A DNA stretch of 64,000 bases from Phycisphaeraceae bacterium (GCA_019636845.1 JAHBWV010000001.1:2480001-2544000), one strand, 5' to 3'. Shown: positions 45,263-55,179, counted from the first letter of the stretch. Notes: a model not told the origin generated them from the letters alone. Program-made: numbers and translations.

Positions 45263-47416
45263 TTATGCCTTCGGGGCAACCGGCTCAGTTGCCATGGCTG
45301 CTTTGCGGCTGAGTTTGATTCTGCCCTGGTCGTCCACGAGCAGAACCTTCACCTTCACGACATCGCCGATCTTCACCACGTCGCTGACGCTCTTGACGAA
45401 ACCATCGGCCAGCTCGGAGATATGGCACATGCCGTCTGTGCCGGGCGCGAGCTCGACGAACGCGCCGAAGTCCTTCACGCTGACAACCTTGCCGGTGTAA
45501 ATAGCACCGACCTTGATCTCTGCGCAGAGTGCCTCGATCTCGCCACGGGCTTGCTCGATCGACTCGCCGTTCGGCGCGGAGACCATGACGGTGCCGTCAT
45601 CCTCGACGTCGATCGTCACGCCGTAGCGATCCTGAAGAGCCCTGATCATCTTCCCACCGGGTCCGATGAGCTTCCCGATCTTGTCAGGATCGATCTGGAT
45701 CGTCACGAGGCGTGGCGCGTACACGGAGATCGTCGGACGGGGAGACGCGATGATGGACTCCATCGTGTCGATGATCTGGACGCGTCCGACACGGGCTTGC
45801 TCAAGAATTCGCTCGATCTGCGAGATCGTGAGCCCGCGGGTCTTGAGGTCGAGCTGTATGCCCGTGATGCCCTCGCGCGTGCCCGCGACCTTGAAGTCCA
45901 TGTCGCCGAAGAAATCCTCTTCGCCGATGATGTCGGTCACGAAGAGCTCGTTCTTGTCGTTGTCATCCGCGAAGCGACCGACAGAGATGCCTGCGCAAGT
46001 CGCCTTGATCGGCACGCCCGCATCCATGAGCGCGAGACAGCCGCCACAGACGGAGGCCATCGAAGACGAGCCGTTGGACTCGGTGATATCGCTCACGATG
46101 CGGATCGTGTAGGGGAACTCCTCCGGAGAGGGAAGGATGCCCATGAGGGATCGCTCGGCGAGCGCGCCGTGGCCGATCTCACGCCGACCAGGCCCGGTGA
46201 TGCGCTTGGCCTCACCGGTCGAGAAGGGGGGAAAGTTGTAGTGCAGCGTGAACTTCTTGGAGTACTCAGGAATGAGCCCATCGATGATCTGCTCGTCCTT
46301 GGCGGTACCGAGCGTGCAGGAGACGAGCGACTGGGTCTCGCCGCGCTGGAAGAGCGCGGAGCCGTGCGTGCGGGGGAAGACGCCGACCGCGCCCTCGATC
46401 TTGCGGATCTCAGCGGGCTTGCGGCCGTCGGCGCGTGTCTGCTTCTCGACGATGAGACGCCGGGTGAGCTTCTCTTCGAGACGCTTGAAGGCCTCCTTGG
46501 CCATTCCGCGACGCTTCACGCTCTCCTGATACTGGGCGACGTTGCCGTCGGGCTTCAGGGCGAAGTGGGTGTCAAGAAGGGCCTTGCGAAGGGCGTCTAC
46601 GCGATTGCCCCGGTCCGCCTTGCCATTGATCTGTCGAGCGGCGAGCAGGTCGTTTTCACAGAGCGACCTGACCTGCTCGGTGATCTCGGGAGTGGGCAGC
46701 AGCAGGTCGCCAGCGACCTTGGGCTTGCCGCATTTCTTCGCCAGGTCGTCGATCAGGCCGAGGATATCGAGAATGGCCTTGTGTCCGAATGCGATGGCGT
46801 CGAGAACCGGCTTCTCAGGGACCTCGGCAGCGCCGACCTCGATCATGTTTACGCCGTCCTTGTGGCCGGCGAGAACAAGATCCATGTCGCTGTAGTCGAG
46901 CTGAGAGACAGTCGGGTTGAGAACAAAGGTCGGCCCGCTCTCGGTGTGGACCCTGCCGACACGCACGGTCGCCGTCGGACCCTCGAACGGAACATCAGAG
47001 ATCGCAAGCGCGGCAGACGCCGCGGTGCCCGCGAGTACGTCGGTGTCGTTCTCGCCATCATGGCTCATGACCCAGACCTGGATCTGAACCTCGTCGAGGA
47101 AACCATCCGGGAAGAGCGGACGGATCGGGCGATCGATCATCCGCATCGTCAGAACTTCCTTCTCGTTGGGGGCGCCCTCACGCTTGCGGAACCCGCCCGG
47201 GAACTTGCCCGCTGCGGCGGTCTTCTCGCGATAATCGACTGTGAGGGGGAAGAAATCGATGCCCTCACGCGGCGCTGCGCGGACGACAGTGGCAAGAACC
47301 ACCGACTCGCCGTACGTTGCCATGACGGCAGCGGAACAGAGCTTCGCAATCTTCCCGGTCTCAAGAACGAGCTTCCGGCCACCGATCTCACGCTCGACAC
47401 GGATCAGATCTGCCAT
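45263..47416 (-). CDS. pnp: Polyribonucleotide nucleotidyltransferase (PNPase)
   Basis: PNPase degrades RNA 3' to 5' with phosphate. The 717 residues carry two RNase PH domains (first about 10-140 with FFPLTVDYREKTAAAGKFPGG; second about 320-540 with GRREIGHGALAERSL and SSSMASVCGGCLALMDAG). A KH domain follows (VTIQIDPDKIGKLIGPGGKMIRAL), then an S1 domain (GAIYTGKVVSVKDFGAFVEL). All four parts are intact and the length is normal. AAGGA lies about 10 bases before the ATG. It follows rpsO on the same strand, the common bacterial order, with a hairpin between them. Confidence 0.96.
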   Translation of the reverse strand: MADLIRVEREIGGRKLVLETGKIAKLCSAAVMATYGESVVLATVVRAAPREGIDFFPLTVDYREKTAAAGKFPGGFRKREGAPNEKEVLTMRMIDRPIRPLFPDGFLDEVQIQVWVMSHDGENDTDVLAGTAASAALAISDVPFEGPTATVRVGRVHTESGPTFVLNPTVSQLDYSDMDLVLAGHKDGVNMIEVGAAEVPEKPVLDAIAFGHKAILDILGLIDDLAKKCGKPKVAGDLLLPTPEITEQVRSLCENDLLAARQINGKADRGNRVDALRKALLDTHFALKPDGNVAQYQESVKRRGMAKEAFKRLEEKLTRRLIVEKQTRADGRKPAEIRKIEGAVGVFPRTHGSALFQRGETQSLVSCTLGTAKDEQIIDGLIPEYSKKFTLHYNFPPFSTGEAKRITGPGRREIGHGALAERSLMGILPSPEEFPYTIRIVSDITESNGSSSMASVCGGCLALMDAGVPIKATCAGISVGRFADDNDKNELFVTDIIGEEDFFGDMDFKVAGTREGITGIQLDLKTRGLTISQIERILEQARVGRVQIIDTMESIIASPRPTISVYAPRLVTIQIDPDKIGKLIGPGGKMIRALQDRYGVTIDVEDDGTVMVSAPNGESIEQARGEIEALCAEIKVGAIYTGKVVSVKDFGAFVELAPGTDGMCHISELADGFVKSVSDVVKIGDVVKVKVLLVDDQGRIKLSRKAAMATEPVAPKA

Positions 47417-47595
47417 GTTGTCATGGTCCTTCTGCGCTGCGGCTCACGCGCGAGAATCGCGCGACGACGCCTGGGTTCGGTTGTCCCACCGGATCCCTCA
47501 GGGCAGAAGGCATGACGCAGACGCTCGGGTGTATCTGGACGGCTGCGCCGTGCCCACTGCCACTCGGGTCCGGCGGAAAGTTCGCTTGAACGTAC

Positions 47596-47630
47596 GAAAG
47601 AAGCCCTTGCGCGTCTCCGCACAAGGGCTT
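47596..47630 (-). terminator. Hairpin between rpsO and pnp
   Basis: A perfect 9-bp stem, AAGCCCTTG and CAAGGGCTT (47601-47609, 47622-47630), loop 12, then CTTTCG on the minus strand. The U-tract is weak, so it may be an attenuator or processing site rather than a full terminator. Confidence 0.6.
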
Positions 47631-47641
47631 TGGAATCGGCT

Positions 47642-47911
47642 TTACTTGCGGAGTCCGAGGCGTTGGATCGTCTCGCTGTACTTCTCGTGGTTCGTACGAG
47701 CAAGGTAGCGAAGCAGTCGGTTACGCCGGCTCACCATCATCAGAAGACCGCGGCGGCTGTGAACATCCTTACGGTGCTGCTGCAGATGGCCGGAGAGAGA
47801 CTTGATGCGATCGGTCAGAATAGCAATCTGTGTCTCGGGAGAGCCGCTATCAGTCTCGTGACGACGGAAGCTCTTGATGGTCGCGGCTTTGGTCTCGGCG
47901 GAAATGGCCAT
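47642..47911 (-). CDS. rpsO: 30S ribosomal protein S15
   Basis: An 89-residue S15 that binds the central domain of 16S rRNA. SFRRHETDSGSPETQIAILTDRI, HLQQHRKDVHSRRGLLMMVSRRNRLLRYL and the terminal basic RLGLRK cover almost the full family pattern. AGGA sits about 10 bases before the ATG. The conserved rpsO-pnp neighbourhood supports the call. S15 often represses its own translation; whether it does here cannot be read from the leader by eye. Confidence 0.96.
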   Translation of the reverse strand: MAISAETKAATIKSFRRHETDSGSPETQIAILTDRIKSLSGHLQQHRKDVHSRRGLLMMVSRRNRLLRYLARTNHEKYSETIQRLGLRK

Positions 47912-48125
47912 GAAAGAGATATCCTGAGGGCGTGAACGCGAAGACCCGAACATGACCGGCGCGACGGTCGCGCTGGACTATCAGACTCGGGTGAAGACTT
48001 TAGACACCTCACGCCGTTGGATCAATGCTGGCCGCAGCTGATGGTCGCGTTCTGTTTGTGTACCGAACATAATTCTATTCACGACGTTCGGGCCGATCCG
48101 CAATAACGATCCGCCGGCCGACAGA

Positions 48126-48131
48126 TACCCT
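48126..48131 (+). promoter_or_regulatory. -10-like hexamer of the aspartate aminotransferase gene
   Basis: TACCCT ending 7 bases before the ATG at 48139. Confidence 0.4.
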
Positions 48132-48138
48132 TCCGGCC

Positions 48139-49404
48139 ATGACAAGCATCGGAATATCTCGCCGCGTCAGCGTTCTCAAGCCGTCCGTGACGGTCTCCAT
48201 GATGAACCGGGCCAAGCAAATGCAGGCCTCGGGTATCGACGTGACCTCGTTTGCTGCGGGCGAGCCGGACTTTGACACCCCGGAATCCATCAAGCAAGCC
48301 GCGATCGACGCGTTGCGCGCCGGCCAGACCAAGTACATGCCGACACTCGGCGACATGACAACCCGTCAGGTCATCGCTGACAAACTGGGTCGAGAGAACG
48401 GCATCCCCGGAATCGCCGCGGAGAACATCGCCATCTCGTCCGGAGGAAAGCACTCGCTCTATGTGCTCTGCCACTGCCTTCTCGATGCGCCCCTGCCGAA
48501 TGAGCAACCGTGGGAGGTCGTGCTCCCGGTGCCCGCCTGGGTGAGCTACGCGCCGATCGCTGAGCTTGCGGGCGGACGCATCGTTGAGGTGCCGACAACA
48601 TGCGAGAGCGGCTTCAAGGCGAGCGCAGCGCAGATCCGTGCCGCGATCACCCCACGCAGCAGGATGCTCATTCTGAACAGCCCGAGCAACCCATGCGGAA
48701 CGATGTACTCTGAATCGGAGTTGCGCGAGATCGCCGCAGTGGTCGCGGACGCCGCGAGATCGATCGCGCCGAATCTCGTCATTATCTCGGACGAGATCTA
48801 CGAGAAGATCGTGTTCGGACCAATCCCCCACTTCTCGATCGGATCTGTCCCCGAGGTTGCCGAGCGCACGATCACGCTGAACGGTCTCTCGAAGGCGTAC
48901 GCCATGACCGGATGGCGCATCGGCTACACCGGTTGTCCGGGTGAATGGGGCAAACAGTTCACGAATGCCATGGCAACGCTCCAGGGACAGATGTCAACCA
49001 ACATCACATCGTTCGTCTACCCCGCGATAAGAACCGCACTCAAAGAGTGTCACGCGGACGCGAAGCGCATGTGCGACGCGTTTGCCTCACGCGCAGCAGT
49101 CGTCACCAAGCGTCTGAACGCGATTCCCGGGCTCACGACACCCACACCAACGGGGGCGTTCTACGCCTTCCCCGATGTGTCCTCGTACTTCGGGCGGGTC
49201 TCGCCGGCGGGGAAACGAATCGCATCGGCCCTGGATCTTTGCGAGTCGCTCCTCGCAGAGGCCCACGTCGCTCTCGTGCCGGGTGAGGACTTCGGTGGCT
49301 GCGGCGGAAACCACGTCAGAATCAGCTTCGCCTGCAGCGAGACACAGATCGAACGGGGCTTGGATCGCTTCGGACAGTTCCTTGCGTCACTCAGACCCGC
49401 CTGA
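48139..49404 (+). CDS. Class I PLP aminotransferase (aspartate aminotransferase, AAT-I beta type)
   Basis: A 421-residue fold-type I aminotransferase. Blocks include FAAGEPDFDTPESIKQAA, SSGGKHSLYVLCHCLL, VLPVPAWVSYAP, NSPSNPCGTMYSESEL, DEIYEKIVFG and the PLP-lysine motif LNGLSKAYAMTGWRIGY with Lys252. The GEPDFDTP and YSSGAKH-like features match the bacterial/archaeal AspAT-prephenate transaminase subgroup. Aspartate activity is likely but tyrosine or prephenate use is possible. TACCCT lies 7 bases before the ATG. It faces scpA with about 60 bases between stops. Confidence 0.88.
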   Translation: MTSIGISRRVSVLKPSVTVSMMNRAKQMQASGIDVTSFAAGEPDFDTPESIKQAAIDALRAGQTKYMPTLGDMTTRQVIADKLGRENGIPGIAAENIAISSGGKHSLYVLCHCLLDAPLPNEQPWEVVLPVPAWVSYAPIAELAGGRIVEVPTTCESGFKASAAQIRAAITPRSRMLILNSPSNPCGTMYSESELREIAAVVADAARSIAPNLVIISDEIYEKIVFGPIPHFSIGSVPEVAERTITLNGLSKAYAMTGWRIGYTGCPGEWGKQFTNAMATLQGQMSTNITSFVYPAIRTALKECHADAKRMCDAFASRAAVVTKRLNAIPGLTTPTPTGAFYAFPDVSSYFGRVSPAGKRIASALDLCESLLAEAHVALVPGEDFGGCGGNHVRISFACSETQIERGLDRFGQFLASLRPA

Positions 49405-49464
49405 AGCGTCGGCCCCTTGCCCGCATCGGCCCCTTGCCCGCAACTGTCCGAGCCCGCAACACGC

Positions 49465-50337
49465 TCAGTCGGCGAGGCGTTCTTCGGCCCGTGTTTCCGG
49501 CTGGGCGGCGTGCTCAGCGGTAGACAGCGAATCGCCGGAAAGCGATACCTCGATCTCCGCTTCGCCACTCTCCTGATGACGGATTCCGAGTCTGACTTCC
49601 TGCTTGCGGACAAGCTCGAGCATCGCGAGAAAGAGGCCGATCATCTCGCCGTGCTGGCGGCCGGCGAAGAGGTCGGCAAAGCGAACCGCACCACTCGGAC
49701 CAGATTCTCTCTTCAGCCGATCGACGATATCAGCGGCATGGAGCTCGATGGGCGTGTCGTCATACGTAACCTGATGATCGCCGAGCCGCTCGAAGATCAA
49801 CATCGACGACACACGCCGATACGCCTCCGCCAGATCGCTCAGGTTCACGTCTTCCAGGTGCATCTCGCCCGACGCGGCATCGACCGCGGCCTGGAGGGCG
49901 TCAGAATCGATGCCAACCGCACTGACGGGCGATCGACGCGACCACTCTTCTCGCCTTCGTTCAAGTCCATCCGCAAGGTCCCGGTACCGCTTGTACGCCA
50001 GCAACTGCTTCACGAGGTCCGCGCGGGGATCGACTGCTTCGTCGGATGTGCCGCCCGAACTGACCTGTTCAGATTCCTCTGCCGGTCGAGGCATCAGCAA
50101 CTGGCTCTTGATCTCCATCAGCGTCGCGGCCATGACGAGGAACTCGCCCGCGAGCTCGATGTCGATCCTGGCATGGCCACGGTCCAGTTCGCCGAGGTAC
50201 TCAAGGTACTGGTCCGCGATAGCAGCGACAGGGATGTCGTGAATATCCACCTCGGCCCGACGGATGAGGAACAGCAGGAGGTCCAGCGGCCCCTCGAAGG
50301 CGTCGAGTCTCACTCGATACTCGTGGTCGATCACCAT
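49465..50337 (-). CDS. scpA: Segregation and condensation protein A
   Basis: The kleisin subunit of SMC-ScpAB, 290 residues. The N-terminal helix set VRLDAFEGPLDLLLFLIRRAEVDIHDIPVAAIADQYLEYL is diagnostic. The middle part is charged and variable, and the C-terminal winged-helix part is FLAMLELVRKQEVRLG. ATG 50337 has GGAG just upstream. scpB and smc are not in the window. The gene is divergent from kdsD, with the two starts 83 bases apart. Confidence 0.92.
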   Translation of the reverse strand: MVIDHEYRVRLDAFEGPLDLLLFLIRRAEVDIHDIPVAAIADQYLEYLGELDRGHARIDIELAGEFLVMAATLMEIKSQLLMPRPAEESEQVSSGGTSDEAVDPRADLVKQLLAYKRYRDLADGLERRREEWSRRSPVSAVGIDSDALQAAVDAASGEMHLEDVNLSDLAEAYRRVSSMLIFERLGDHQVTYDDTPIELHAADIVDRLKRESGPSGAVRFADLFAGRQHGEMIGLFLAMLELVRKQEVRLGIRHQESGEAEIEVSLSGDSLSTAEHAAQPETRAEERLAD

Positions 50338-50404
50338 CTCCGGGCCTCCGTACCACGGCGACAACCGCAAAGAAACCGGGCATGCGGGCCGCACGTCTCC
50401 AGTG

Positions 50405-50410
50405 TACCCT
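50405..50410 (+). promoter_or_regulatory. -10-like hexamer of the kdsD operon
   Basis: TACCCT ending 9 bases before the ATG at 50420, giving a predicted leader of 0-3 bases. Confidence 0.4.
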
Positions 50411-50419
50411 CTCACACGA

Positions 50420-51472
50420 ATGCCGAGTGGATCCACTCCTCAGTTTGAGCCACCAGTCCCCCGCGAAGAGCTGGACTACGCCCGCGCGGTCCTGAAGGCC
50501 GAGGCAGCGGCGATCTCTGGGCTCGTCCACGCGGCGATCGAAGATGGTGACGGTTTCACCAGGGCCGTCGGCCTGATCGTTGGGTGTGCGAGCGCGGGCG
50601 GCACCGTGCTCGTCTCGGGGCTTGGCAAGTCCGGCCTGGTTGGAGCAAAGATCTCAGCAACCCTATCGAGTCTTGGGATTCCCTCACACAGCGTCCATCC
50701 CGCCGAGGCGGCCCACGGCGACCTCGGACGTTTCCGCGCGAACGACACCGCGCTGTGTATCTCTCATTCGGGGGAGACCGACGAGGTGGTGGATCTGGCC
50801 GCGATTCTCAGGCAGGATGGGCTCCCGATCATCGCGATTACCGGCGGGGGGCAGGAGTCTCCGTCGAGTCTCGAACGCCTCGCGACGGTTTCGTTGCGAC
50901 TGGGCGTTCAAGAGGAAGCCGGCTCGCCGACCCTTGTCGCACCGACCTCCTCAACAACCGCAACGATGGCCCTCGGCGATGCACTGGCGCTGTGTGCCGC
51001 ACGCAGGAGGCAGTTTACCGAGGCCGATTTCGCAAAGCGGCACCCCGGAGGCAGTCTCGGCGGGCTGCTGCGTCCTGTGACTGACGTGCTGCGATTCAGC
51101 GCGGGCCGCAATCTTCCCGTGGTGCACGATGATCTTCCTGTGGGCGATGCATTGCGAAGCGCGATCAACGGGGGGAGGCGCCCGGGCGCGCTGCTTCTGG
51201 TCGACTCCGATACCGGCCGGCTCTCCGGCATCTTCACCGACGGGGATCTACGACGGCTTGTGCTTCGCGACCCTTCCGAGCTTACTCGCCCGATCCGCGA
51301 AGTCATGACGCGTAACCCGAGAACCCTCTCCGATACCGCGCTTGTCCGTGACGCGGTGCGCATGGTTCGCGAGCACAGGGCAGATGAGATCCCGGTCGTT
51401 GATAGCGATCATCGCCCGGTCGGGCTTCTGGACGTTCAGGATCTGGTCGCAATGAAACTCGTCAAGGATTGA
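50420..51472 (+). CDS. kdsD: Arabinose-5-phosphate isomerase
   Basis: KdsD (KpsF/GutQ family) interconverts ribulose-5-P and arabinose-5-P for KDO synthesis. The 350 residues hold a SIS domain (about 45-185; SGLGKSGLVGAKISATLSSLG, ISHSGETDEVVDLA, TSSTTATMALGDALA) and two CBS domains (about 215-345; GIFTDGDLRRLV and ADEIPVVDSDHRPVGLLDVQDL). FAKRHPGGSLGGLL joins them and is a family signature. kdsC follows at once, then an OstA/LptC-like gene: a KDO/LPS transport set. Confidence 0.93.
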   Translation: MPSGSTPQFEPPVPREELDYARAVLKAEAAAISGLVHAAIEDGDGFTRAVGLIVGCASAGGTVLVSGLGKSGLVGAKISATLSSLGIPSHSVHPAEAAHGDLGRFRANDTALCISHSGETDEVVDLAAILRQDGLPIIAITGGGQESPSSLERLATVSLRLGVQEEAGSPTLVAPTSSTTATMALGDALALCAARRRQFTEADFAKRHPGGSLGGLLRPVTDVLRFSAGRNLPVVHDDLPVGDALRSAINGGRRPGALLLVDSDTGRLSGIFTDGDLRRLVLRDPSELTRPIREVMTRNPRTLSDTALVRDAVRMVREHRADEIPVVDSDHRPVGLLDVQDLVAMKLVKD

Positions 51473-51495
51473 GTGTCCACGCCGGAGGATCGCCC

Positions 51496-52008
51496 GTGAA
51501 ACGAGACGGATCGAGGATCGAACTCCTTGTGCTCGACGTCGATGGCGTCCTCTCCGACGGCTCGATCATCCACGGTCCTGAGGGCTTCGAGCTCAAGCGA
51601 TTCAACACGAAGGATGGGTTTGGGCTCAACCTCTGGAAGCAGATGGGATTCCGCTCCGCAATCATCACAGGAAGGTCGAGCCAAGCCGTGACGACCCGCG
51701 CTCGCGAACTGGGAATCGACCCTGTTGTCCAGGGCTCGAAGGACAAAGCCAAGTCTCTCGGATCCATGCTTGAAGCCCTGCATCTGACCGCGGACAAGGT
51801 GTGCGTGATCGGCGATGATTGGCCAGACATTCGCATCATGCGCGGGGCGGGATACGCGATCGCGCCTTCGGACGCTGCACAGGAGACAATCGCCGCCGCC
51901 GATCACGTGACACGCAACCGAGGAGGCCATGGTGCGGTCAGGGAGGCGATCGAGCACCTTCTCTCTCTCAAGGGACTCATGGAGAGAGCCCTCGCGCACT
52001 ACGATTGA
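51496..52008 (+). CDS. kdsC: 3-deoxy-D-manno-octulosonate 8-phosphate phosphatase
   Basis: A HAD-family phosphatase of 170 residues (C0 subfamily without cap) that removes phosphate from KDO-8-P. Motif I is LVLDVDGVLSDGSI, motif II AIITGRSS, motif III Lys in GSKDKAKSLGSML, and motif IV VIGDDWPDIRIMR. GTG 51496 is preferred: GGAGG at 51484-51488 stands 7 bases before it. A TTG at 51469 overlaps the kdsD stop and would add nine residues. The next gene begins 3 bases after the stop. Confidence 0.92.
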   Translation: MKRDGSRIELLVLDVDGVLSDGSIIHGPEGFELKRFNTKDGFGLNLWKQMGFRSAIITGRSSQAVTTRARELGIDPVVQGSKDKAKSLGSMLEALHLTADKVCVIGDDWPDIRIMRGAGYAIAPSDAAQETIAAADHVTRNRGGHGAVREAIEHLLSLKGLMERALAHYD

Positions 52009-52011
52009 ACG

Positions 52012-55000
52012 ATGGCACGCAGACGCATGCTCAAAGCCCGGTTCTACGGCCTCGTCGGTGCCGGCGCGTTCGCGGTCGGTGCGGGTGCCCTGATCACCTT
52101 TCTCGTCATATCAGCGAGTGAGTCACCCCAGCTCGCCGAAGACTCTGACACGCCCGCGCCGCCAGACATTCGCGACGCGCTGCCGCAGAACGCCTCCATC
52201 GGAGCAATGGCCGGCAAAGATCTGCGGGTGCAGATGATGGACAAAGAGGACCCCACTCGCCAGTCGGGCGAACTCCGTGCTGCGGTCGTCGATCCGATGC
52301 AGCTCCCGGGTCATTATGCGGTCGACAAGCCGCAGATCTGGATGTTCCTCAAGAGCGGGAAGACCCTCTTTGTTCGTGCCGATTCAGGCCAGCTGGTGAT
52401 GCCGTCGCGCAGGCAAGAGCCGGAATCCGGCGTGCTCCGCGGCTCCGTCGAGATCCGGATCTACGACACGATCGGCGTCGGAGACGAGTCCGAACTCGGC
52501 GCGCCGTCCATCGTCGCTCGCATGCCCGTACTGACCTTCGACACAACCGTTCCCGAGCTCGAGTCGCCTCAACCGTTCACCGTGCAGGGGCGGGGAATTC
52601 TGTTTGAGGGACAGACGCTGCGCGTGCTGGCCAGCCAAACGCGAGAGCGGCTCGAACTTGTCGAAGTCCTCCGAGGCGGACGTCTCGTCTACACGCCATC
52701 GGAAGCGGGCAAGGGCCGAAGCAGCGCTGCGCCTGCGACGTTCCATCACACTCGCCGGACCTCGGGGCGCGAATCGATGCGTGCTGCAAACGCGTCGTAC
52801 CAGCCACGCGGGCAAGCCACCCAAGCGCCTCAGAGCGCTGCTCCGGGCGAGGCGAACATCGTCCACTACATGACGACATTTGCTGACGATGTCGTCGTGA
52901 CACAGACCACGCGGATTCTCACTGGGGATCGGCTTGATGTCTGGTCTCGAATCATCGATGGACGACTTCCCGACGGCGCGATCGGCGGCAGTTCACCCCG
53001 CACACCGGATCAACGCGTGGCCCCACCGGCAGAGTCACCCATCACGCCGGCCGTCCCGACACGGAGCTCGCCAGCCGCAACAAACACCCCGCCGAACGAA
53101 TCTGCTTCGCCGCCTTCGCAACGGATAGCACCACAGTCTGGCGAGGCCGATGGTTCTGTCGAGTTGACATGGAAGGGAGTCATGGTCGCGAGACCGCTGG
53201 CCTACGAACCCGTCGAACTGGAACTCGACGACGTATGGCTGCGCGTGACGGCCGACCGAACCGGGCTCGTCAAGATGGACGACACCGCCTCAGGAGCTGA
53301 AGGGCGATGCACGCTCCTGGAGTACGCCGCGACGCGTCAGGAGATTGCCATCGCTCGATCCGGAGCCGAGGGCGCGACGCTGTCGCTCCCCGGAAAGGGC
53401 CGGATCACCGCGACCAGGATCGAGCAGAATCTCGCGACCGGCATCGGCTATGTGCCGGGAGCCGGCTTGATGGAATCGCTCGACGTCGCCGACGCGAGGG
53501 ATCCGCAGCGTCCGATGGCTCGGTGGAACCGCAGCGCGGTCTTCGCGTTCGAGATGCTGGATGGGAGAATGTCCGACCGACCCGAACGCGTCATGCTTGA
53601 AGGGAACTCCCTTGCATCTGCGAGCGGCTCGTCGATCACAGGAGACACGATCGAGGCGTGGTTCTATCCGACGACTGCGGCCCAGAGCTCACCCTCACTC
53701 AGCCGCGTCAGGTCACGAGGTGGAGTGCTGGCTCGCGACGCGGCAGGAAACTCGATCCAGTCAGAACTGCTCGATGTGCAGTTCGTGTCCCAAGATGCCG
53801 GAGCCAACCCTGAGCCGAGCGTGGCCACTGCGATCGGGTCTGTGCGTGTCACGAGCTCAAAGGGCGACATCGTGACGGCCGGTTTCGTCGAGGCGGATCT
53901 GGCCCGCGATCCGAGCGGCAATCTGACAGCCCACACCGCAAGAGCCGAGGAATGGGTGGAGGTCACGACATCGGATGGCAAGCAAGCGGTCGCTTCGATG
54001 CTATTCGCTCTCGTGCCCGAGCAGCTGATCGATCTTTCAGGGCCGGGCTCGAGCGTCTCCCAATCGACGCCTCATGCTCGCACAACCGCGAATGGCGATC
54101 TGATCCGACTCGACGGCCTTTCGAACGCCATCACGATTACAGGACCGGGTTCGTTCGCCCATGAATCGATCAGAACCTCGGATGAGACTCCGGGTCGCGC
54201 GATCAATGCCGTCTGGACCGAGTCAATGATGTTCGATGATGCGCGTGGAGAACTCCGTGCGCGAGGCGATGTGCGAGCCGAGTCCCATGTATCGCTCCTC
54301 GAACGACAGACGATCGAGGCCGACAGCGTTGATGTCGATCTCGAGCCGGCGGGCACATTCGAGCGACGCCTCCGCGATGCACGCCGCGACGGCCTGCCAA
54401 CGCCCGAGCGCGAGATCCTGTTCGCCCAATCAATATCCGACCCCGAAACGGGCACGGACTCGATGGTCCAAGCTGTCTATTTCGCAATCGACAACGACGA
54501 CCCGGAGGGACGGCGCATCGAGCGTCTGTTCCAAGCGCAAGGCGCTGTCATCACAAGCGACCAGAGCACTGGCATACTCGAGATCCCAGGGCCAGGCCGT
54601 TTCGTGGTCGCCGACCTTCGAAACAAACCGACTGAGCCAGTTCGCTCTCCGGGCATGGCGTCTCAGGCATCATCCCGTGGAAGGTCGCTCTTCCGGTGGG
54701 ATGGCTCGATGCGATTCGACCGTGCGACAGGCATCGTGCGTCTGAACGAGAATGCCTCCATGGTCCAGAGGCGACTCCAGGACGACGGCGTTGTCAACGT
54801 GAACGCGAGCATGCTAGAGGCGAGAGTTCAAGAGAAAAGCACGGCCGTGTCGTCGCAACCCGTCTTCGATCTGACGGGCGTGACCGCGACCGGTAAAGTT
54901 GTGGTCATCGAGCGCGTGGGCTCTCCGCTCACGCTCAAACGCGAGATCGTCGCCGATCGGCTGGACTACGACACTGTGAGAGGAGTCGCAGAAGCGACCG

Positions 55001-55134
55001 CTGCCACCGACTCCGGGGTCACGCTCTTCGAGATCGAACGGGGCACGCCTATCCGAGCCCGCAGCATCTTCTGGGATCTGGTTCAGGACCGGATCGATGT
55101 CCGCGGCCTCAGCCCGGTCACCTCGCCACGATGA
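52012..55134 (+). CDS. Very large OstA/LptC-like LPS transport protein
   Basis: A 1,040-residue protein with one N-terminal membrane helix (about 9-32, YGLVGAGAFAVGAGALITFLVI) and an extracytoplasmic beta-rich body. Several segments resemble OstA/LptA/LptC strands: one near residue 290 (FADDVVVTQTTRILTGDRLDV), one near 752 (GDVRAESHVSLLERQTIEADSV) and one near 960 (GKVVVIERVGSPLTLKREIVADRLDYD). A Pro/Ser-rich linker lies about 320-375. LptC is about 190 and LptA about 180 residues, so this looks like a multi-module bridge. It is 3 bases after kdsC. No LptB or LptF/G gene is nearby. The family call is by pattern only. Confidence 0.8.
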   Translation: MARRRMLKARFYGLVGAGAFAVGAGALITFLVISASESPQLAEDSDTPAPPDIRDALPQNASIGAMAGKDLRVQMMDKEDPTRQSGELRAAVVDPMQLPGHYAVDKPQIWMFLKSGKTLFVRADSGQLVMPSRRQEPESGVLRGSVEIRIYDTIGVGDESELGAPSIVARMPVLTFDTTVPELESPQPFTVQGRGILFEGQTLRVLASQTRERLELVEVLRGGRLVYTPSEAGKGRSSAAPATFHHTRRTSGRESMRAANASYQPRGQATQAPQSAAPGEANIVHYMTTFADDVVVTQTTRILTGDRLDVWSRIIDGRLPDGAIGGSSPRTPDQRVAPPAESPITPAVPTRSSPAATNTPPNESASPPSQRIAPQSGEADGSVELTWKGVMVARPLAYEPVELELDDVWLRVTADRTGLVKMDDTASGAEGRCTLLEYAATRQEIAIARSGAEGATLSLPGKGRITATRIEQNLATGIGYVPGAGLMESLDVADARDPQRPMARWNRSAVFAFEMLDGRMSDRPERVMLEGNSLASASGSSITGDTIEAWFYPTTAAQSSPSLSRVRSRGGVLARDAAGNSIQSELLDVQFVSQDAGANPEPSVATAIGSVRVTSSKGDIVTAGFVEADLARDPSGNLTAHTARAEEWVEVTTSDGKQAVASMLFALVPEQLIDLSGPGSSVSQSTPHARTTANGDLIRLDGLSNAITITGPGSFAHESIRTSDETPGRAINAVWTESMMFDDARGELRARGDVRAESHVSLLERQTIEADSVDVDLEPAGTFERRLRDARRDGLPTPEREILFAQSISDPETGTDSMVQAVYFAIDNDDPEGRRIERLFQAQGAVITSDQSTGILEIPGPGRFVVADLRNKPTEPVRSPGMASQASSRGRSLFRWDGSMRFDRATGIVRLNENASMVQRRLQDDGVVNVNASMLEARVQEKSTAVSSQPVFDLTGVTATGKVVVIERVGSPLTLKREIVADRLDYDTVRGVAEATAATDSGVTLFEIERGTPIRARSIFWDLVQDRIDVRGLSPVTSPR

Positions 55135-55179
55135 CGAATGCCCGAGCCCGACTCGGCCGAACGACGTGTGCGTCGCACA

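Noticed and set aside
45236-47515. A 759-codon open frame on the plus strand opposite pnp
   Set aside because: It mirrors pnp codon structure in high GC DNA, has no family signal, and pnp is certain.
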